Assembly: GCF_024298885.1 (NCBI RefSeq)
Contig: NZ_CP101166.1
Span: forward strand, 2,170,001-2,234,000
Source of the DNA: Haloglomus halophilum
GTDB lineage: Archaea > Halobacteriota > Halobacteria > Halobacteriales > Haloarculaceae
DNA length: 64,000 bases
Direction of reading: 5' to 3'
Shown here: piece after piece, positions 33,605 to 42,454 of the stretch
Numbering within the stretch: the first letter of the stretch is position 1
Layout of the letters: each line of letters opens with the position of its first letter
Position numbers and translations under genes: made by a program
The notes under the pieces: model-generated
The model's database searches: none
Seen by the model: the letters and a program-made list of their open reading frames with translations, nothing else
Told to the model about the DNA's origin: nothing

Positions 33605-35284
33605 ATGACCGACCCCGAGCGCCCGTGGCTTCGGGAGTACGAGACGTACGGCATCGACGAGACGCTCGAGCCGTACCCTGATCACCCGGTCCACGGCTTT
33701 CTCGAGACCGCCGCTACGGAGTATCCCGAGCAGGGCCTCGTCCAGCACGGGGCAAGGTTCACCTACGAGTCCGTTCTCGCCGATGTCGAGCGGCTGGCGA
33801 CCGCACTCCACGAGCGCGGCGTCGGGCAGGGCGACCGCGTCGCCACCGTCCTCCCCACGTCGGTCCAGTTCGTCGTGGTGACGAACGCCGTCTCCCGGCT
33901 CGGTGCGGTCCACATCCCGAACGACTTCCTCGAATCCACCGCGGACCTCGTCGGCCGGCTGGAGCGTGGCGACCCGGACGTCCTCGTCGGGGACGCCGCC
34001 CACCGCGACCTGCTGACCTCGCTACGGGACGAACTCGGGCTGGAGTCGGTCGTCCTGACCGACATCGAGGACTACTCCGCCGACCCGCCGAGCCACGAGC
34101 CCGAGCCGGGTGTCGAGTGGCTTCCCCACGTCGTCGACGACGCTCCGCGTGACCCGCCTGTGGTGGATATCGCTCCCGACGACACCCACACGCTGCTGTT
34201 CACCGGCGGCACCACGGGACGGCCGAAAGGCTGCCTGCTGACCCATCGGAACCTGGTGGCGAACGCGCTCCAGGCGACGGCCGCACAGTCGCGGCTCCCA
34301 CAGCTGCTGCGCGGGAGCGAGGCTGCGGTGTTCGCACTGCCGATGTACCACGCCTACGGCTACTCCACGGTGAACAGCCTCGTCGAACTCGGGCTGGACC
34401 TGCTGCTGGTGCCCGACGCCCGCGACAGCGGGACGATGCGTGACCTCGTCGCCGAGTACGAGCCGATGCTCATGCTCGGCGTGCCGACCCAGTACATGGA
34501 GCTCGTGGACGAAGAACTGGATCACGATGTCATCGGTCTTTCGGGATCGGCGCCGCTGGCCAGCGAGACGCGAGACGAGTTCAGCGAGCGCGCTGCCGGC
34601 ATCTCGCAGGGGTACGGCCTCTCCGAGATGTCGCCAGTCACGCATTTCAACGTCGCTGGCATCCAGGCTTCGCTCCTGGGTCGGTCGGTCGACGACGGCG
34701 GCTTCGACCAGCCGACCATCGGCGTTCCCGTTCCGGACACCGAGGTCGAACTCCGTGACCCCGACAGCGGCGAGCCGGTCCCCGTCTCCGAGGCCGTCGC
34801 CGACGAGCGGGAGGCCGAGCTGCTGGTGAACGGCCCCCAGCGGATGGCGGGCTACCTCGATGACCCGGACCCGTTCGACGCGGACGGGTTCGTGGCGACC
34901 GGCGACGTGGTCAAGGTCGACGAACGAGGCCGGTTCTACGTCGTCGACCGCGTGAAGAACATGATCAACGTCTCCGGCCTGAAGGTGTACACCGAGGAGG
35001 TCGACGACGTGTTGTTCGGGATGGATGGGGTCCGACGCCCGGCAACGGTCGGCGTTCCCGACCCCGAGCGCCCGGGCAGCGAGCGCGTGAAGGTCTACGT
35101 CGAGCCCGAGCCGGGCACGACGGTCACGCCCGAGGCCGTGCGGGAGTACCTGGAGGGGCGTGTCCCCCGACAGGCCATCCCCGATGAGGTCGAACTGCTC
35201 GAGGAGTTGCCCCTCACCGATATCGGGAAGACGGACAAGGTGGCGCTACGGGAGCGTCACGAGCACGGGGATGTCGGGGACTGA
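33605..35284 (+). CDS. AMP-dependent acyl-CoA ligase
   Basis: This 559-residue ANL-family enzyme has the A3 loop TLLFTGGTTGRPKG (around 197-210), the A5 motif YGLSEMSPVTHFN, the A7/A8 hinge ATGDVVKVDERGRFYVVDRVKNMINVSGLKVY, and the A10 catalytic Lys (LPLTDIGKTDKVAL). It should activate a carboxylic acid with ATP to an acyl-adenylate and then to an acyl-CoA. Fatty or aromatic acids are both possible; the substrate pocket cannot be read reliably. An alternative start is the ATG at 33596. It carries the island promoter element, linking it to the SCP2/oxidase genes. Confidence 0.88.
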   Translation: MTDPERPWLREYETYGIDETLEPYPDHPVHGFLETAATEYPEQGLVQHGARFTYESVLADVERLATALHERGVGQGDRVATVLPTSVQFVVVTNAVSRLGAVHIPNDFLESTADLVGRLERGDPDVLVGDAAHRDLLTSLRDELGLESVVLTDIEDYSADPPSHEPEPGVEWLPHVVDDAPRDPPVVDIAPDDTHTLLFTGGTTGRPKGCLLTHRNLVANALQATAAQSRLPQLLRGSEAAVFALPMYHAYGYSTVNSLVELGLDLLLVPDARDSGTMRDLVAEYEPMLMLGVPTQYMELVDEELDHDVIGLSGSAPLASETRDEFSERAAGISQGYGLSEMSPVTHFNVAGIQASLLGRSVDDGGFDQPTIGVPVPDTEVELRDPDSGEPVPVSEAVADEREAELLVNGPQRMAGYLDDPDPFDADGFVATGDVVKVDERGRFYVVDRVKNMINVSGLKVYTEEVDDVLFGMDGVRRPATVGVPDPERPGSERVKVYVEPEPGTTVTPEAVREYLEGRVPRQAIPDEVELLEELPLTDIGKTDKVALRERHEHGDVGD

Positions 35285-35306
35285 GCCCGGACTTCCGGCC
35301 CTCGAA

Positions 35307-35327
35307 CATTAAACACCCGCTCATGTG
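35307..35327 (+). promoter_or_regulatory. island promoter element, enoyl-CoA hydratase
   Basis: ATTAAACACCCGCTCATGTG. It predicts a start near 35337, supporting the ATG at 35371 rather than 35323. Confidence 0.6.
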
Positions 35328-35370
35328 CCGAACAATGCACTTGACGGGTGTGGCCGTTGGGTGTGACCGC

Positions 35371-36177
35371 ATGACGGACGACCCCGACTTCGACACCATC
35401 CGCCTCGAATCGCCGGCCGACTACCTCGCCGAAATCGTCCTCGACCGGCCGGACAGCCTGAACACGGTCAACGACGGGATGCTGGAGGACCTGGACGAGG
35501 CCATCGACCTGCTGGAGGCCAACGAGGGCGTCGACACGGACGTGCGGGCCATCCTCATCCGCGGGGAGGGCGAGAAGGCGTTCTCCGCGGGCGCTGACGT
35601 GCAGTCCTCGGGCGCGATGAGCAACCGCGAGGGTGTCGAGCACTCGCGGAAGGGCCAGCGCGTCTTCGGCAAGCTCCGCGAGAGCGACCTCCCCGTCGTG
35701 GCGGCCATCCAGGGGTACGCACTCGGCGGCGGCCTCGAACTGTCGATGTGTGCGGACCTCCGGGTCGCCAGCGAGGACTCCGAGTTCGGCCTCCCCGAGC
35801 ACAACCTCGGGCTGCTGCCGGGCTGGGGTGGCACCCAGCGCCTCCAGCGGCTCATCGGCGAGAGCGCCGCCAAACAGGTCGTCTTCACCGCCGAGCGGTT
35901 CGACCCCGAACGGATGCACGAACTCGGCTTCCTCTGTGAGGTGTACGACGACGACGAGTTCGACGAGCGAGCGGTCGAGTTCGCCGCCAACATCGCAGGC
36001 GGGCCGCCCATCGCCCAGCGCTACACCAAGCGCGCGATGCGCGAGGGCTGGGACAGCATGGACGCCGGGCTCGAGATCGAGGCGACGGCCTTCGGCCACC
36101 TGCTCGACACCGACGACCTCGCCGCCGGCGTGACGGCGTTCGTGACCGACCAGGAACCCGAGTTCGAGGGCGAGTAG
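35371..36177 (+). CDS. enoyl-CoA hydratase/isomerase (crotonase) family protein
   Basis: The 268-residue enzyme has the crotonase oxyanion-hole segments (RGEGEKAFSAGADVQS and GYALGGGLELSMCADLRVA) and two acidic residues near the active site (SEDSEFGLPEHNLGLLPGWGGTQRL). Two active-site Glu residues plus the GGTQRL loop favour hydration of a 2-enoyl-CoA over isomerisation. It acts in the cytosol in beta-oxidation-like steps. It has its own copy of the island promoter element and follows the CoA ligase by 86 bases. Confidence 0.88.
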   Translation: MTDDPDFDTIRLESPADYLAEIVLDRPDSLNTVNDGMLEDLDEAIDLLEANEGVDTDVRAILIRGEGEKAFSAGADVQSSGAMSNREGVEHSRKGQRVFGKLRESDLPVVAAIQGYALGGGLELSMCADLRVASEDSEFGLPEHNLGLLPGWGGTQRLQRLIGESAAKQVVFTAERFDPERMHELGFLCEVYDDDEFDERAVEFAANIAGGPPIAQRYTKRAMREGWDSMDAGLEIEATAFGHLLDTDDLAAGVTAFVTDQEPEFEGE

Positions 36178-36230
36178 GGTCGCCCGCGACGTTCGTTCTC
36201 CGTCTCGTTCCGGTTCGTCCGGCGACCGGC

Positions 36231-37088
36231 CTACCGCCGCCCGGCCAGCGCCACGCCCGCCGTCAGGACGAGCGCCCAGAGCCACTCGAACGCGCCGAGG
36301 AGCGAGGTCCAGCCGGCCGCTGCGAAGCTGTTCGAGCCGCCACCCGTCGGGGTGGCTGTCGCCGTCGGGGTGGCTGTCGTGGTCGCCGTCTGGGTGGGCG
36401 TGGGCGTCGACGTGCTGGTGGTCCGTGTGGCTGTCGTGGTCGCCGTCTGGGTGGGCGTGGGCGTCGACGTGCTGGTGGTCCGTGTGGCCGTCGCCGTCCG
36501 GGTGGGGGTCGGCGTGGGGGTCGGTGTCGAGTCATCCCCGCCGAAGTCGAAGATGCCATCGTCGTCATCGCCACCATCGGTCGTCTGGGTGGGTGTCGGC
36601 GTGGGCGTCGTGGTCGAGGTGTTCCCGCCGCCGGTGTTGTTCCCGGCTGTCGAGGTCCGGTTCGGCGTCGCGGTGGCGTTGTTCCCGCCGGTCCAGCTGA
36701 AGTTGCCACCGCCGCCGGAGGTGGTCGCCGTCCCGGTCGGCGCGGGGGTCGACCCGCCGTTGCCGCCACCACCGGAGGTGGGCGTTCCGGCGCCCTGCTG
36801 TGAGGGGCCGGCGGTGCTCGTCGCGCTACCCCCCGTCCCTGCCGAGGTGGGTGTGTCGTCCCCGCCCACCGACGGCGCGTCCGGCGCGACCGAGCCACCA
36901 CCCCCCATCCCGATGACGACGGCGACACCGGCGACGAACAGGAGCGTCCCGGCGAGGAACAGCAGGAGCTGCCCCGGCGCACCGGCCGAGGCACTGCCGC
37001 TCGGGTCGGCGTCGGCTGTCGAACCCTGCTCCCTCCCGCTGGGGGTGCCGCCCTGGTTCCCCCCCTGGTGTCCTGCAGTCGCGTCCAT
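36231..37088 (-). CDS. Thr/Pro-rich membrane protein with two anchors
   Basis: The 285-residue protein has a short hydrophilic N-terminus, a helix (QLLLFLAGTLLFVAGVAVVIGMG, about 37-59), a long Gly/Ser/Thr/Pro region (TATPTPTPT types, about 65-245) with an acidic patch (DGGDDDDGIFDFGGDD), and a second helix ending in RR (WLWALVLTAGVALAGRR). The middle is presumably outside the cell and O-glycosylated. The same plan recurs in the flippase tail and at 52758. The ATG at 37088 lies 30 bases from a surface-type promoter. Function unknown. Confidence 0.7.
   Translation of the reverse strand: MDATAGHQGGNQGGTPSGREQGSTADADPSGSASAGAPGQLLLFLAGTLLFVAGVAVVIGMGGGGSVAPDAPSVGGDDTPTSAGTGGSATSTAGPSQQGAGTPTSGGGGNGGSTPAPTGTATTSGGGGNFSWTGGNNATATPNRTSTAGNNTGGGNTSTTTPTPTPTQTTDGGDDDDGIFDFGGDDSTPTPTPTPTRTATATRTTSTSTPTPTQTATTTATRTTSTSTPTPTQTATTTATPTATATPTGGGSNSFAAAGWTSLLGAFEWLWALVLTAGVALAGRR
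36370..36483. repeat. two identical 57-bp tandem units in the Thr/Pro-rich gene
   Basis: The same 57-base unit occurs twice in succession inside the coding region for the Thr/Pro/Ser stretch. Perfect identity points to recent slippage or unequal recombination. Confidence 0.8.
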
Positions 37089-37117
37089 CCTTCCGGGCCG
37101 TAGGATGTCCCCTCCAA

Positions 37118-37135
37118 TTGTTACCGGGCCGGTAA
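37118..37135 (-). promoter_or_regulatory. surface-type promoter element, Thr/Pro-rich gene
   Basis: Minus strand TTAC-N7-GTAACAA, with the TATA-like part 30-36 bases from the ATG at 37088. Confidence 0.5.
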
Positions 37136-37183
37136 TCCTGCCTCTCGAGCCCTCCTCCCGGTACTCGGCTGCCGTTCCGTGGA

Positions 37184-37201
37184 TTGGGCGGTGCGTAACT
37201 A
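37184..37201 (+). promoter_or_regulatory. surface-type promoter element, capA-like gene
   Basis: TTGG-N7-GTAACTA, a diverged upstream box with a good downstream box, 39-45 bases from the ATG at 37240. Confidence 0.4.
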
Positions 37202-37239
37202 AGCCCGTCGCTACCCTCCCGCGAGGTAGACACCTGCCT

Positions 37240-38610
37240 ATGACCGTCTCCTCTCCAGCAGCGTCGCCAGATGACGAGTCCGACGTGCCCCGGCTGTTCG
37301 TCGGGGGCGATTTCGTGCTTCCGGAGCCGGGCGGCCGGGAGGTGCTCGCCCCGGGACTCCGCGAGCGTGTCGAGGGGGCCGATCTCGCCATGGTGAACCT
37401 CGAGGCGCCCATCGACCCGGACTGTGACCCCATCGAGAAGTCCGGGCCGGCCAAGGCGTCCGCGGCGGGGACGGCGGATGTCCTCGCCGACTTCGGCGTG
37501 GACGCCGTCACGCTCGCGAACAACCACGCCATGGACTACGGAGCGGCGGGGCTTCGGCGGACGCAGCGCCAGTGTGGTCGCCGGGGCGTCGCCACCTGTG
37601 GCGCCGGTGAGGACCGCGATGCGGCCATGGAGCCACACCGGGCCGACCTCGACGGTACCTCCGTCGCCGTCTTCAGTTTCTGCGAGCAGGAGTTCGGCAT
37701 CGCCGACGCGGGCTCGGCCGGGACGGCGTGGGTCTCGCACCCCGACGCCCGACAGCGGGTCGCGGCCGAGGCCGAGCGCTCGGACGTGACCGTCGTCGTG
37801 GCCCACGGGGGCGTGGAGTACGTCCCCTTCCCGCCCCTGTCGCGCCAGACCCAGCTCCGCGGGTTCGTCGAGGCCGGCGCCGACATCGTGGTCGGCCACC
37901 ACCCGCACGTGCCCCAGGGGTGGGAGGTCCACCAGGGGACACCCATCTTCTACAGCCTCGGGAACTTCCGCTTCGAGCAGCCCAGCCGGGAGAAGACGGA
38001 CTGGGGGCTCGCGCTCGACCTCACCATCGAGGACGGCGAGCCGACCAGCGTCGACCTCGTCCCGACCGAGCAGCGTGACGGCACCGTCCACGAGATCGAC
38101 CGCGACCGGGCGCTCGACGAGCAGCTCCAGTACCTCTACCGGGTGACCGAGCGGACCGCGCAGCGCGAGCAGCTCCGGGCCCACTGGCAGGAGACCGCCG
38201 CCCGGCTGTTCGAGCAGCGCTACACCGGCTGGCTCCGCCAGGGGACCGGTGCCCGCCTCCGCGACCAGATTCGCGACCCCGGCCAGCACGTCAGCCGGGA
38301 CGCCGCGTGGGACGGCGACCGGCAGGACGAGATGCTCGTCCTCCTCAACGTCCTCCGCAACGAGTCCCACCGGGCGGTCATCGAGACGGCGCTCGGCCTC
38401 AAGACCGGCGAGTGCGAGGACGTACGCACCGAGGAGGTCCGTGGCACCGTCCGCGAACTCGTCCAGTGGACCGAGGACCGCCAGCTCTACGACCGCCCCT
38501 CGCCCGCCCGGGCGAACCTCGGGATGCTCGCGACACGCGTCTCGGAGTGGCTCCCCACGCTCTCCGACGACACCGGCTCCCGGGCCGGCGGCGACAGCGA
38601 GAGCGTCTGA
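37240..38610 (+). CDS. CapA-like metallophosphoesterase-fold protein
   Basis: The 456-residue protein has CapA/PGA_cap motifs: FVGGDFVL, MVNLEAPI, VTLANNHAMDYGAAGL, VVVAHGGVEYVPFPPLSRQTQLRGFVEAGADIVVGHHPHVPQGWE and FYSLGNFRF. The fold is a calcineurin-like phosphoesterase. In bacteria CapA takes part in poly-gamma-glutamate capsule synthesis or release; here surface-polymer work is the likely theme. The C-terminal 170 residues are helical and unusual for the family. No signal peptide is visible. A 39-codon membrane ORF follows 8 bases downstream. Confidence 0.82.
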   Translation: MTVSSPAASPDDESDVPRLFVGGDFVLPEPGGREVLAPGLRERVEGADLAMVNLEAPIDPDCDPIEKSGPAKASAAGTADVLADFGVDAVTLANNHAMDYGAAGLRRTQRQCGRRGVATCGAGEDRDAAMEPHRADLDGTSVAVFSFCEQEFGIADAGSAGTAWVSHPDARQRVAAEAERSDVTVVVAHGGVEYVPFPPLSRQTQLRGFVEAGADIVVGHHPHVPQGWEVHQGTPIFYSLGNFRFEQPSREKTDWGLALDLTIEDGEPTSVDLVPTEQRDGTVHEIDRDRALDEQLQYLYRVTERTAQREQLRAHWQETAARLFEQRYTGWLRQGTGARLRDQIRDPGQHVSRDAAWDGDRQDEMLVLLNVLRNESHRAVIETALGLKTGECEDVRTEEVRGTVRELVQWTEDRQLYDRPSPARANLGMLATRVSEWLPTLSDDTGSRAGGDSESV

Positions 38611-38618
38611 GGGTCCGC

Positions 38619-38738
38619 ATGCCCCTCTCCGACCCGGTCGTGTTCGGCCTCGCGCTCGTCGGGTACTGGATCGCCCTGTACGTTATCGCCAAGGTATCCA
38701 TCCTGTTCTATTCGTATATTGGCAATGGGGGAGATTGA
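38619..38738 (+). CDS. small single-pass membrane protein (39 aa)
   Basis: The 39-residue product has a single hydrophobic helix (VVFGLALVGYWIALYVIAKVSILFY) between short polar ends. Its ATG is 8 bases after the capA-like stop, so it should be cotranslated with it. I know no family for it. It may be a small partner that ties the CapA-like protein to the membrane; that is inference. Confidence 0.45.
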   Translation: MPLSDPVVFGLALVGYWIALYVIAKVSILFYSYIGNGGD

Positions 38739-38858
38739 TCGTCTATGGTCAGGCGGTGACGGGTTTCGATACCTGCTGACGTTGGTTCCGGTGATGCCAC
38801 CGATGTCGAACGGGCGCGGCGTCGGTCGGGGTCCGGCGCGCGGGAGACTGCCCGTTCT

Positions 38859-41204
38859 CTAGCGCCGCCACACGAGCAGTGCGCCCGCGACGGTCGTCAG
38901 CACGCCCGTCAGCTCCCGAAGAAGGTCGGCGAGCCACCAGAGTCCCGGGGTCGGTGTCGGCGACGAGGTCGATGTCGGTGTCGTGGTGGGTGTCGGCGTC
39001 GCGGTGGGTGTCGGCGTGGCCGCCGGCGTCGCGGTGGGTGTTGTGGTGGTTGTCTTGGTGGCTGTCGGCGTGGCCGTGGCCGTGGTGGTTGCGGTGGCCG
39101 TCGGCGTTGCGGTCGCTGTCGCGGTCGGCGTCGCGGTGGGTGTCGCGGTGGGTGTCTGTGTGGCCGTGGGTGTCGACCCGCCGCCGCTGGTCGGTGTCGG
39201 CGTCGAGCCACCGCCGCTCGTGGGCGTCGCGGTGGCCGTGGGGGTCGAGCCGCCACCGCCGCCGCTGGTCGGCGTGGGCGTCGGTGTCGCACCGCTACCA
39301 CTGGTCGGCGTGGGCGTCCCACCCGTGGGGGTCGGGCCGTCCCCGTCCGTCGGCGAGCCGGTGGCTGTCGGTGAGTCCGTCGGGCCGCCGGTCGGCTCAC
39401 CGCCGTCGGTCGGTGACGGCGACGACTGGCCGCCACGGGTGGTGTCGGTGGAGGTCGGCGTCGCGGTCGAGCCACCACCGCCCCCGCTACCGCCACCGCC
39501 GCCCGGTGCCGGCTCCGGGGGCTCGGTCGGCGTCGAGCGGACGGTCGGCTCCGAGCCGAGGTCCGGGGTGTGGATGCCGGCGGCGACCGCGATGCCGGCG
39601 ACGAACGCCACGAGCCCCACGAGGAGAAGGAACCGGGTGAACAGCCACCGGCCGCGACTCCGTGTGAACGGTGACACCGAGCCCGACGGCCGCTCCAGCC
39701 GGGTGCGGAGCGACCGGGCCCTCGGCCCGATGGGGGCCGGCAGCGCCACCAGCACCGAGAGGACCTCCTCCGTGTCGATGGCGCCGGTGAGGAGCGCGAC
39801 GGTCGCGTACAGCAGGAAGCCGACCGGCGGGACGACCAGCAGGGCGAGCCACCCGCGCTCGAAGGTGAGTGCGAGCGCGACCGTCGGGACGCCCGCGACG
39901 AGGCCCGTGAGCGCGATACGCGGGAGCCGCGCGTCGGCGAACGGCTCGTAGCCGATCTGCCGGGCGCCCCAGTAGTGGAAGACCGGGAGTGACCCGTAGC
40001 CGACACTGGTCGCGATGGCGGCGCCGATCATCCCGTACTGCGGGATGAGCAGTACGTTCAGCGCGAGGTTGATGACCGCCGCCGCGCCCGTCGCCGCGAT
40101 GACGACCTTCAACTCACCCTTCGCGTGGCTGATGGCGAAGATGGGCCGCGCGACGGCGAAGCCGAGCGTCCCCGGGAGCAACAGCAGCACCGGGAGGGCG
40201 GCGGACGCGTAGTCCTGGCCCAGGTAGATGGGGACGAACTCCGTCGCGAGCGCGCCCAGGCCGATAGCCAGCAGGAGCGTGAACAGCAGGGTGTAGCGGG
40301 TCGCCTTCGAGGCCATCTCGTTGACCCGCTCGATGTCGTTGTCGGCCCACAGCCCGGACGTCGACTGGATGAGCACCGACTGGACGGAGCGGGGCACCAG
40401 CCAGAGGAACTGGACGATGACGAGCGCGCCCTTGTAGACGCCGGCGGTCTGGCTGTTCACGAACTCGTTGACCATCAGCACGTCGACGTGGTACATCGAC
40501 GTCAGCAGGAAGATGTAGACGACCGTGAGGTAGTTGAAGTTGAACAGCTCGCGCCGCGGGAAGGAGGGCGCGGTCCCGGTGAGTGCCTCTCTGATGGAGA
40601 TCTTCTGGACGATGAAGTAGAACGCGACCACGAACGCGAGCGAACTCGCGATGATCTCGCCGGCGAGGACGCCCTTGACGCCGAAGCCGAGCGCCGCCAG
40701 CGCCACCGCCGCGACCCCGAACGCCACCTTGTGGAGGACCTTGATGGGCTCGGAGATGTGCTCGAGTTCGAGCCCCATCAGCGCCCGGCGGACGTACTCG
40801 CGGAACTGCGCGGCGAGTGTGAGCACCGCCAGCAGGTAGAAGTACGGCTCGAACTTCGGGCCCATGAACCGGCCGATGATGCCGGTGTAGGCCGCCAGCG
40901 CCAGCAGCACTGCCGGGATGACCGCCAGCGCCAGCGCCACGCGGAAGTAGAAGCCGAACACCTCGCTGGCCCAGTCCTCGTGACCGTCGCGCTCCTCCGC
41001 GAGGAACTTCCGGACACCGCTGTTGATGCCGGAGCTGACGAGGATCATCAGCATCCCGAACACCGCCATCACGACCCCGTAGGCCCCGTACTCCGCCTGG
41101 CTCAGGAAGTAGACGAGGGCGGGCGTGATGAGGAAGGAGACCAGGATGACCGCGATACGGCCCCCCGCGATGGAGAAGAACGCGGTGACGGTGTTGCGTT
41201 TCAT
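38859..41204 (-). CDS. polysaccharide flippase (Wzx/MATE-like) with Thr/Pro-rich C-terminal extension
   Basis: In this 781-residue protein, residues 1-490 form a 12-14-helix oligosaccharide flippase (NTVTAFFSIAGGRIAVILVSFLITPALVYFLSQAEYGAYG at the front, TAGVYKGALVIVQFLWLVPRSVQSVLIQSTS centrally). It then adds a further helix (FLLLVGLVAFVAGIAVAAG, about 520-540), a long Gly/Ser/Thr/Pro region, and a final LWWLADLL...LTTVAGALLVWRR anchor. The extension repeats the plan of the separate protein at 36231. It should move lipid-linked glycans across the membrane. It lies 37 bases downstream of the nucleotidyltransferase gene in one operon. Confidence 0.85.
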   Translation of the reverse strand: MKRNTVTAFFSIAGGRIAVILVSFLITPALVYFLSQAEYGAYGVVMAVFGMLMILVSSGINSGVRKFLAEERDGHEDWASEVFGFYFRVALALAVIPAVLLALAAYTGIIGRFMGPKFEPYFYLLAVLTLAAQFREYVRRALMGLELEHISEPIKVLHKVAFGVAAVALAALGFGVKGVLAGEIIASSLAFVVAFYFIVQKISIREALTGTAPSFPRRELFNFNYLTVVYIFLLTSMYHVDVLMVNEFVNSQTAGVYKGALVIVQFLWLVPRSVQSVLIQSTSGLWADNDIERVNEMASKATRYTLLFTLLLAIGLGALATEFVPIYLGQDYASAALPVLLLLPGTLGFAVARPIFAISHAKGELKVVIAATGAAAVINLALNVLLIPQYGMIGAAIATSVGYGSLPVFHYWGARQIGYEPFADARLPRIALTGLVAGVPTVALALTFERGWLALLVVPPVGFLLYATVALLTGAIDTEEVLSVLVALPAPIGPRARSLRTRLERPSGSVSPFTRSRGRWLFTRFLLLVGLVAFVAGIAVAAGIHTPDLGSEPTVRSTPTEPPEPAPGGGGGSGGGGGSTATPTSTDTTRGGQSSPSPTDGGEPTGGPTDSPTATGSPTDGDGPTPTGGTPTPTSGSGATPTPTPTSGGGGGSTPTATATPTSGGGSTPTPTSGGGSTPTATQTPTATPTATPTATATATPTATATTTATATPTATKTTTTTPTATPAATPTPTATPTPTTTPTSTSSPTPTPGLWWLADLLRELTGVLTTVAGALLVWRR

Positions 41205-41241
41205 GGAGGGAGAGAGCGGCGGTCGGGTGTCGGGCGTACTG

Positions 41242-42423
41242 TCACCGGTCGCGTGCGACCGTCTCGCCGGCCCCGGTCGTCGCCCCGACCGAGAGGGTGA
41301 CGCCCGGTTCGAGGCTGGCGTTGATGCCGGTCTTGCTCTCGTGGCCGCAGACGACGCCGAACTTCCGGCGGCCGGTCGAGACGCGCTCGCCCTTCACCGT
41401 CAGCTCGACGTCGGCCCCGTCGTGGCGCAGGTTCGCCACCTGGGTCCCGGCCCCGAAGTTCACGTCGCGGCCGAGGATGCTGTCGCCGACGTACGAGAGG
41501 TGTGCGACCGTCGCCCCGCGCATGAGGAGGCTGTTCTTCACCTCGACCGAGTGGCCGACCGTCGCGTCGGGGCCGACGACGGTCGACCCGCGGATGTAGG
41601 CGTTCGGACCGACCGAGGCCCCCGACTGGACGAGCGCTGGCCCCTCGACGACGACGCCCGCGTCGATGGACGCGCCGTCCTCGACGACGACCGGGCCGCG
41701 AAGCTCGGCGTCCTCGTGGACCTCGCCCGCGACGGCGCGCTCGGCGTCCGCGAGGTAGCGCTCGTTGGCCTCCAGCAGCTCCCACGGCCGCCCGACGTCC
41801 ATCCACCGCTCCATCTCGACCGGCCGGACGGTGTGGGTGTCCGTGACCTCGGCCAGCACGTCCGTGAGTTCGCGCTCGCCGCGCTCGCTCGCGGATACCT
41901 CGAGCAGGTCCGCCGCCTCGCCCGGGAACCGGTAGGCGCCCGTGTTGACGAGGTCCGACGGCGGCTGGTCGGGTTTCTCCTCGATGCCCGTCACGACGCC
42001 GTCGTCGAGCGTGAGTACCCCGTAGTTCGTGGGGTCGTCGACGTGCTGTGCGCCGACGGCCGGGCCGCCCTCGAAGAACGCCGAGAGCGGCTCGGGGTCG
42101 TAGCAGTTGTCGCCGTTCAGGACGACGAACGGGCCGTCGATGTGTTCGCGCGCGGCGTGGACGGCGTCGGCAGTGCCGCGCTGTTCGTCCTGTTCGGCGT
42201 AGTGGACCGGCACACCCGCGTGGCTGTCGCCGAAGTGCTCGCGGACGGCCTCGCCGCGGTAGCCCACGACGAAGACGAGTTCGTCCGCGCCCGCCGCGAC
42301 CGCGGCGTCGGCGACGTGGGCCGACAGCGGCTGGCCGGCGACCGGAAGCATCGGTTTCGGGACCCCCCGTGATAACGGCCGGATCCGTGTCCCCTCGCCG
42401 GCCGCAAGGATGACTGCCAACAT
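41242..42423 (-). CDS. GlmU-like sugar-1-phosphate nucleotidyltransferase/left-handed beta-helix
   Basis: This 393-residue protein has an N-terminal nucleotidyltransferase domain (LAAGEGTRIRPLSRGVPKPMLPVAG, NGDNCYDPEPL, GIEEKP) and a C-terminal hexapeptide left-handed beta-helix (about 235-393; VVVEDGASIDAGVVVEGPALVQSGASVGPNAYI). Archaeal members make UDP-GlcNAc or dTDP/UDP-glucose from sugar-1-phosphates and may acetylate. It supplies activated sugars for the flippase-linked glycan. The ATG is 32 bases from a surface-type promoter, giving a very short leader. Confidence 0.88.
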   Translation of the reverse strand: MLAVILAAGEGTRIRPLSRGVPKPMLPVAGQPLSAHVADAAVAAGADELVFVVGYRGEAVREHFGDSHAGVPVHYAEQDEQRGTADAVHAAREHIDGPFVVLNGDNCYDPEPLSAFFEGGPAVGAQHVDDPTNYGVLTLDDGVVTGIEEKPDQPPSDLVNTGAYRFPGEAADLLEVSASERGERELTDVLAEVTDTHTVRPVEMERWMDVGRPWELLEANERYLADAERAVAGEVHEDAELRGPVVVEDGASIDAGVVVEGPALVQSGASVGPNAYIRGSTVVGPDATVGHSVEVKNSLLMRGATVAHLSYVGDSILGRDVNFGAGTQVANLRHDGADVELTVKGERVSTGRRKFGVVCGHESKTGINASLEPGVTLSVGATTGAGETVARDR

Positions 42424-42454
42424 GGAGTTGTCACCCCTTGCAGGGTCAGGGGGT

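Noticed and set aside
35257..36285. Minus-strand ORF opposite the enoyl-CoA hydratase
   Set aside because: Antisense shadow of a clear crotonase gene; no recognisable domain.
36352..37239. In-frame upstream extension of the CapA-like gene
   Set aside because: It is antisense to the Thr/Pro-rich protein, gives a low-complexity Val/Gly sequence, and the CapA motifs start only after the ATG at 37240.
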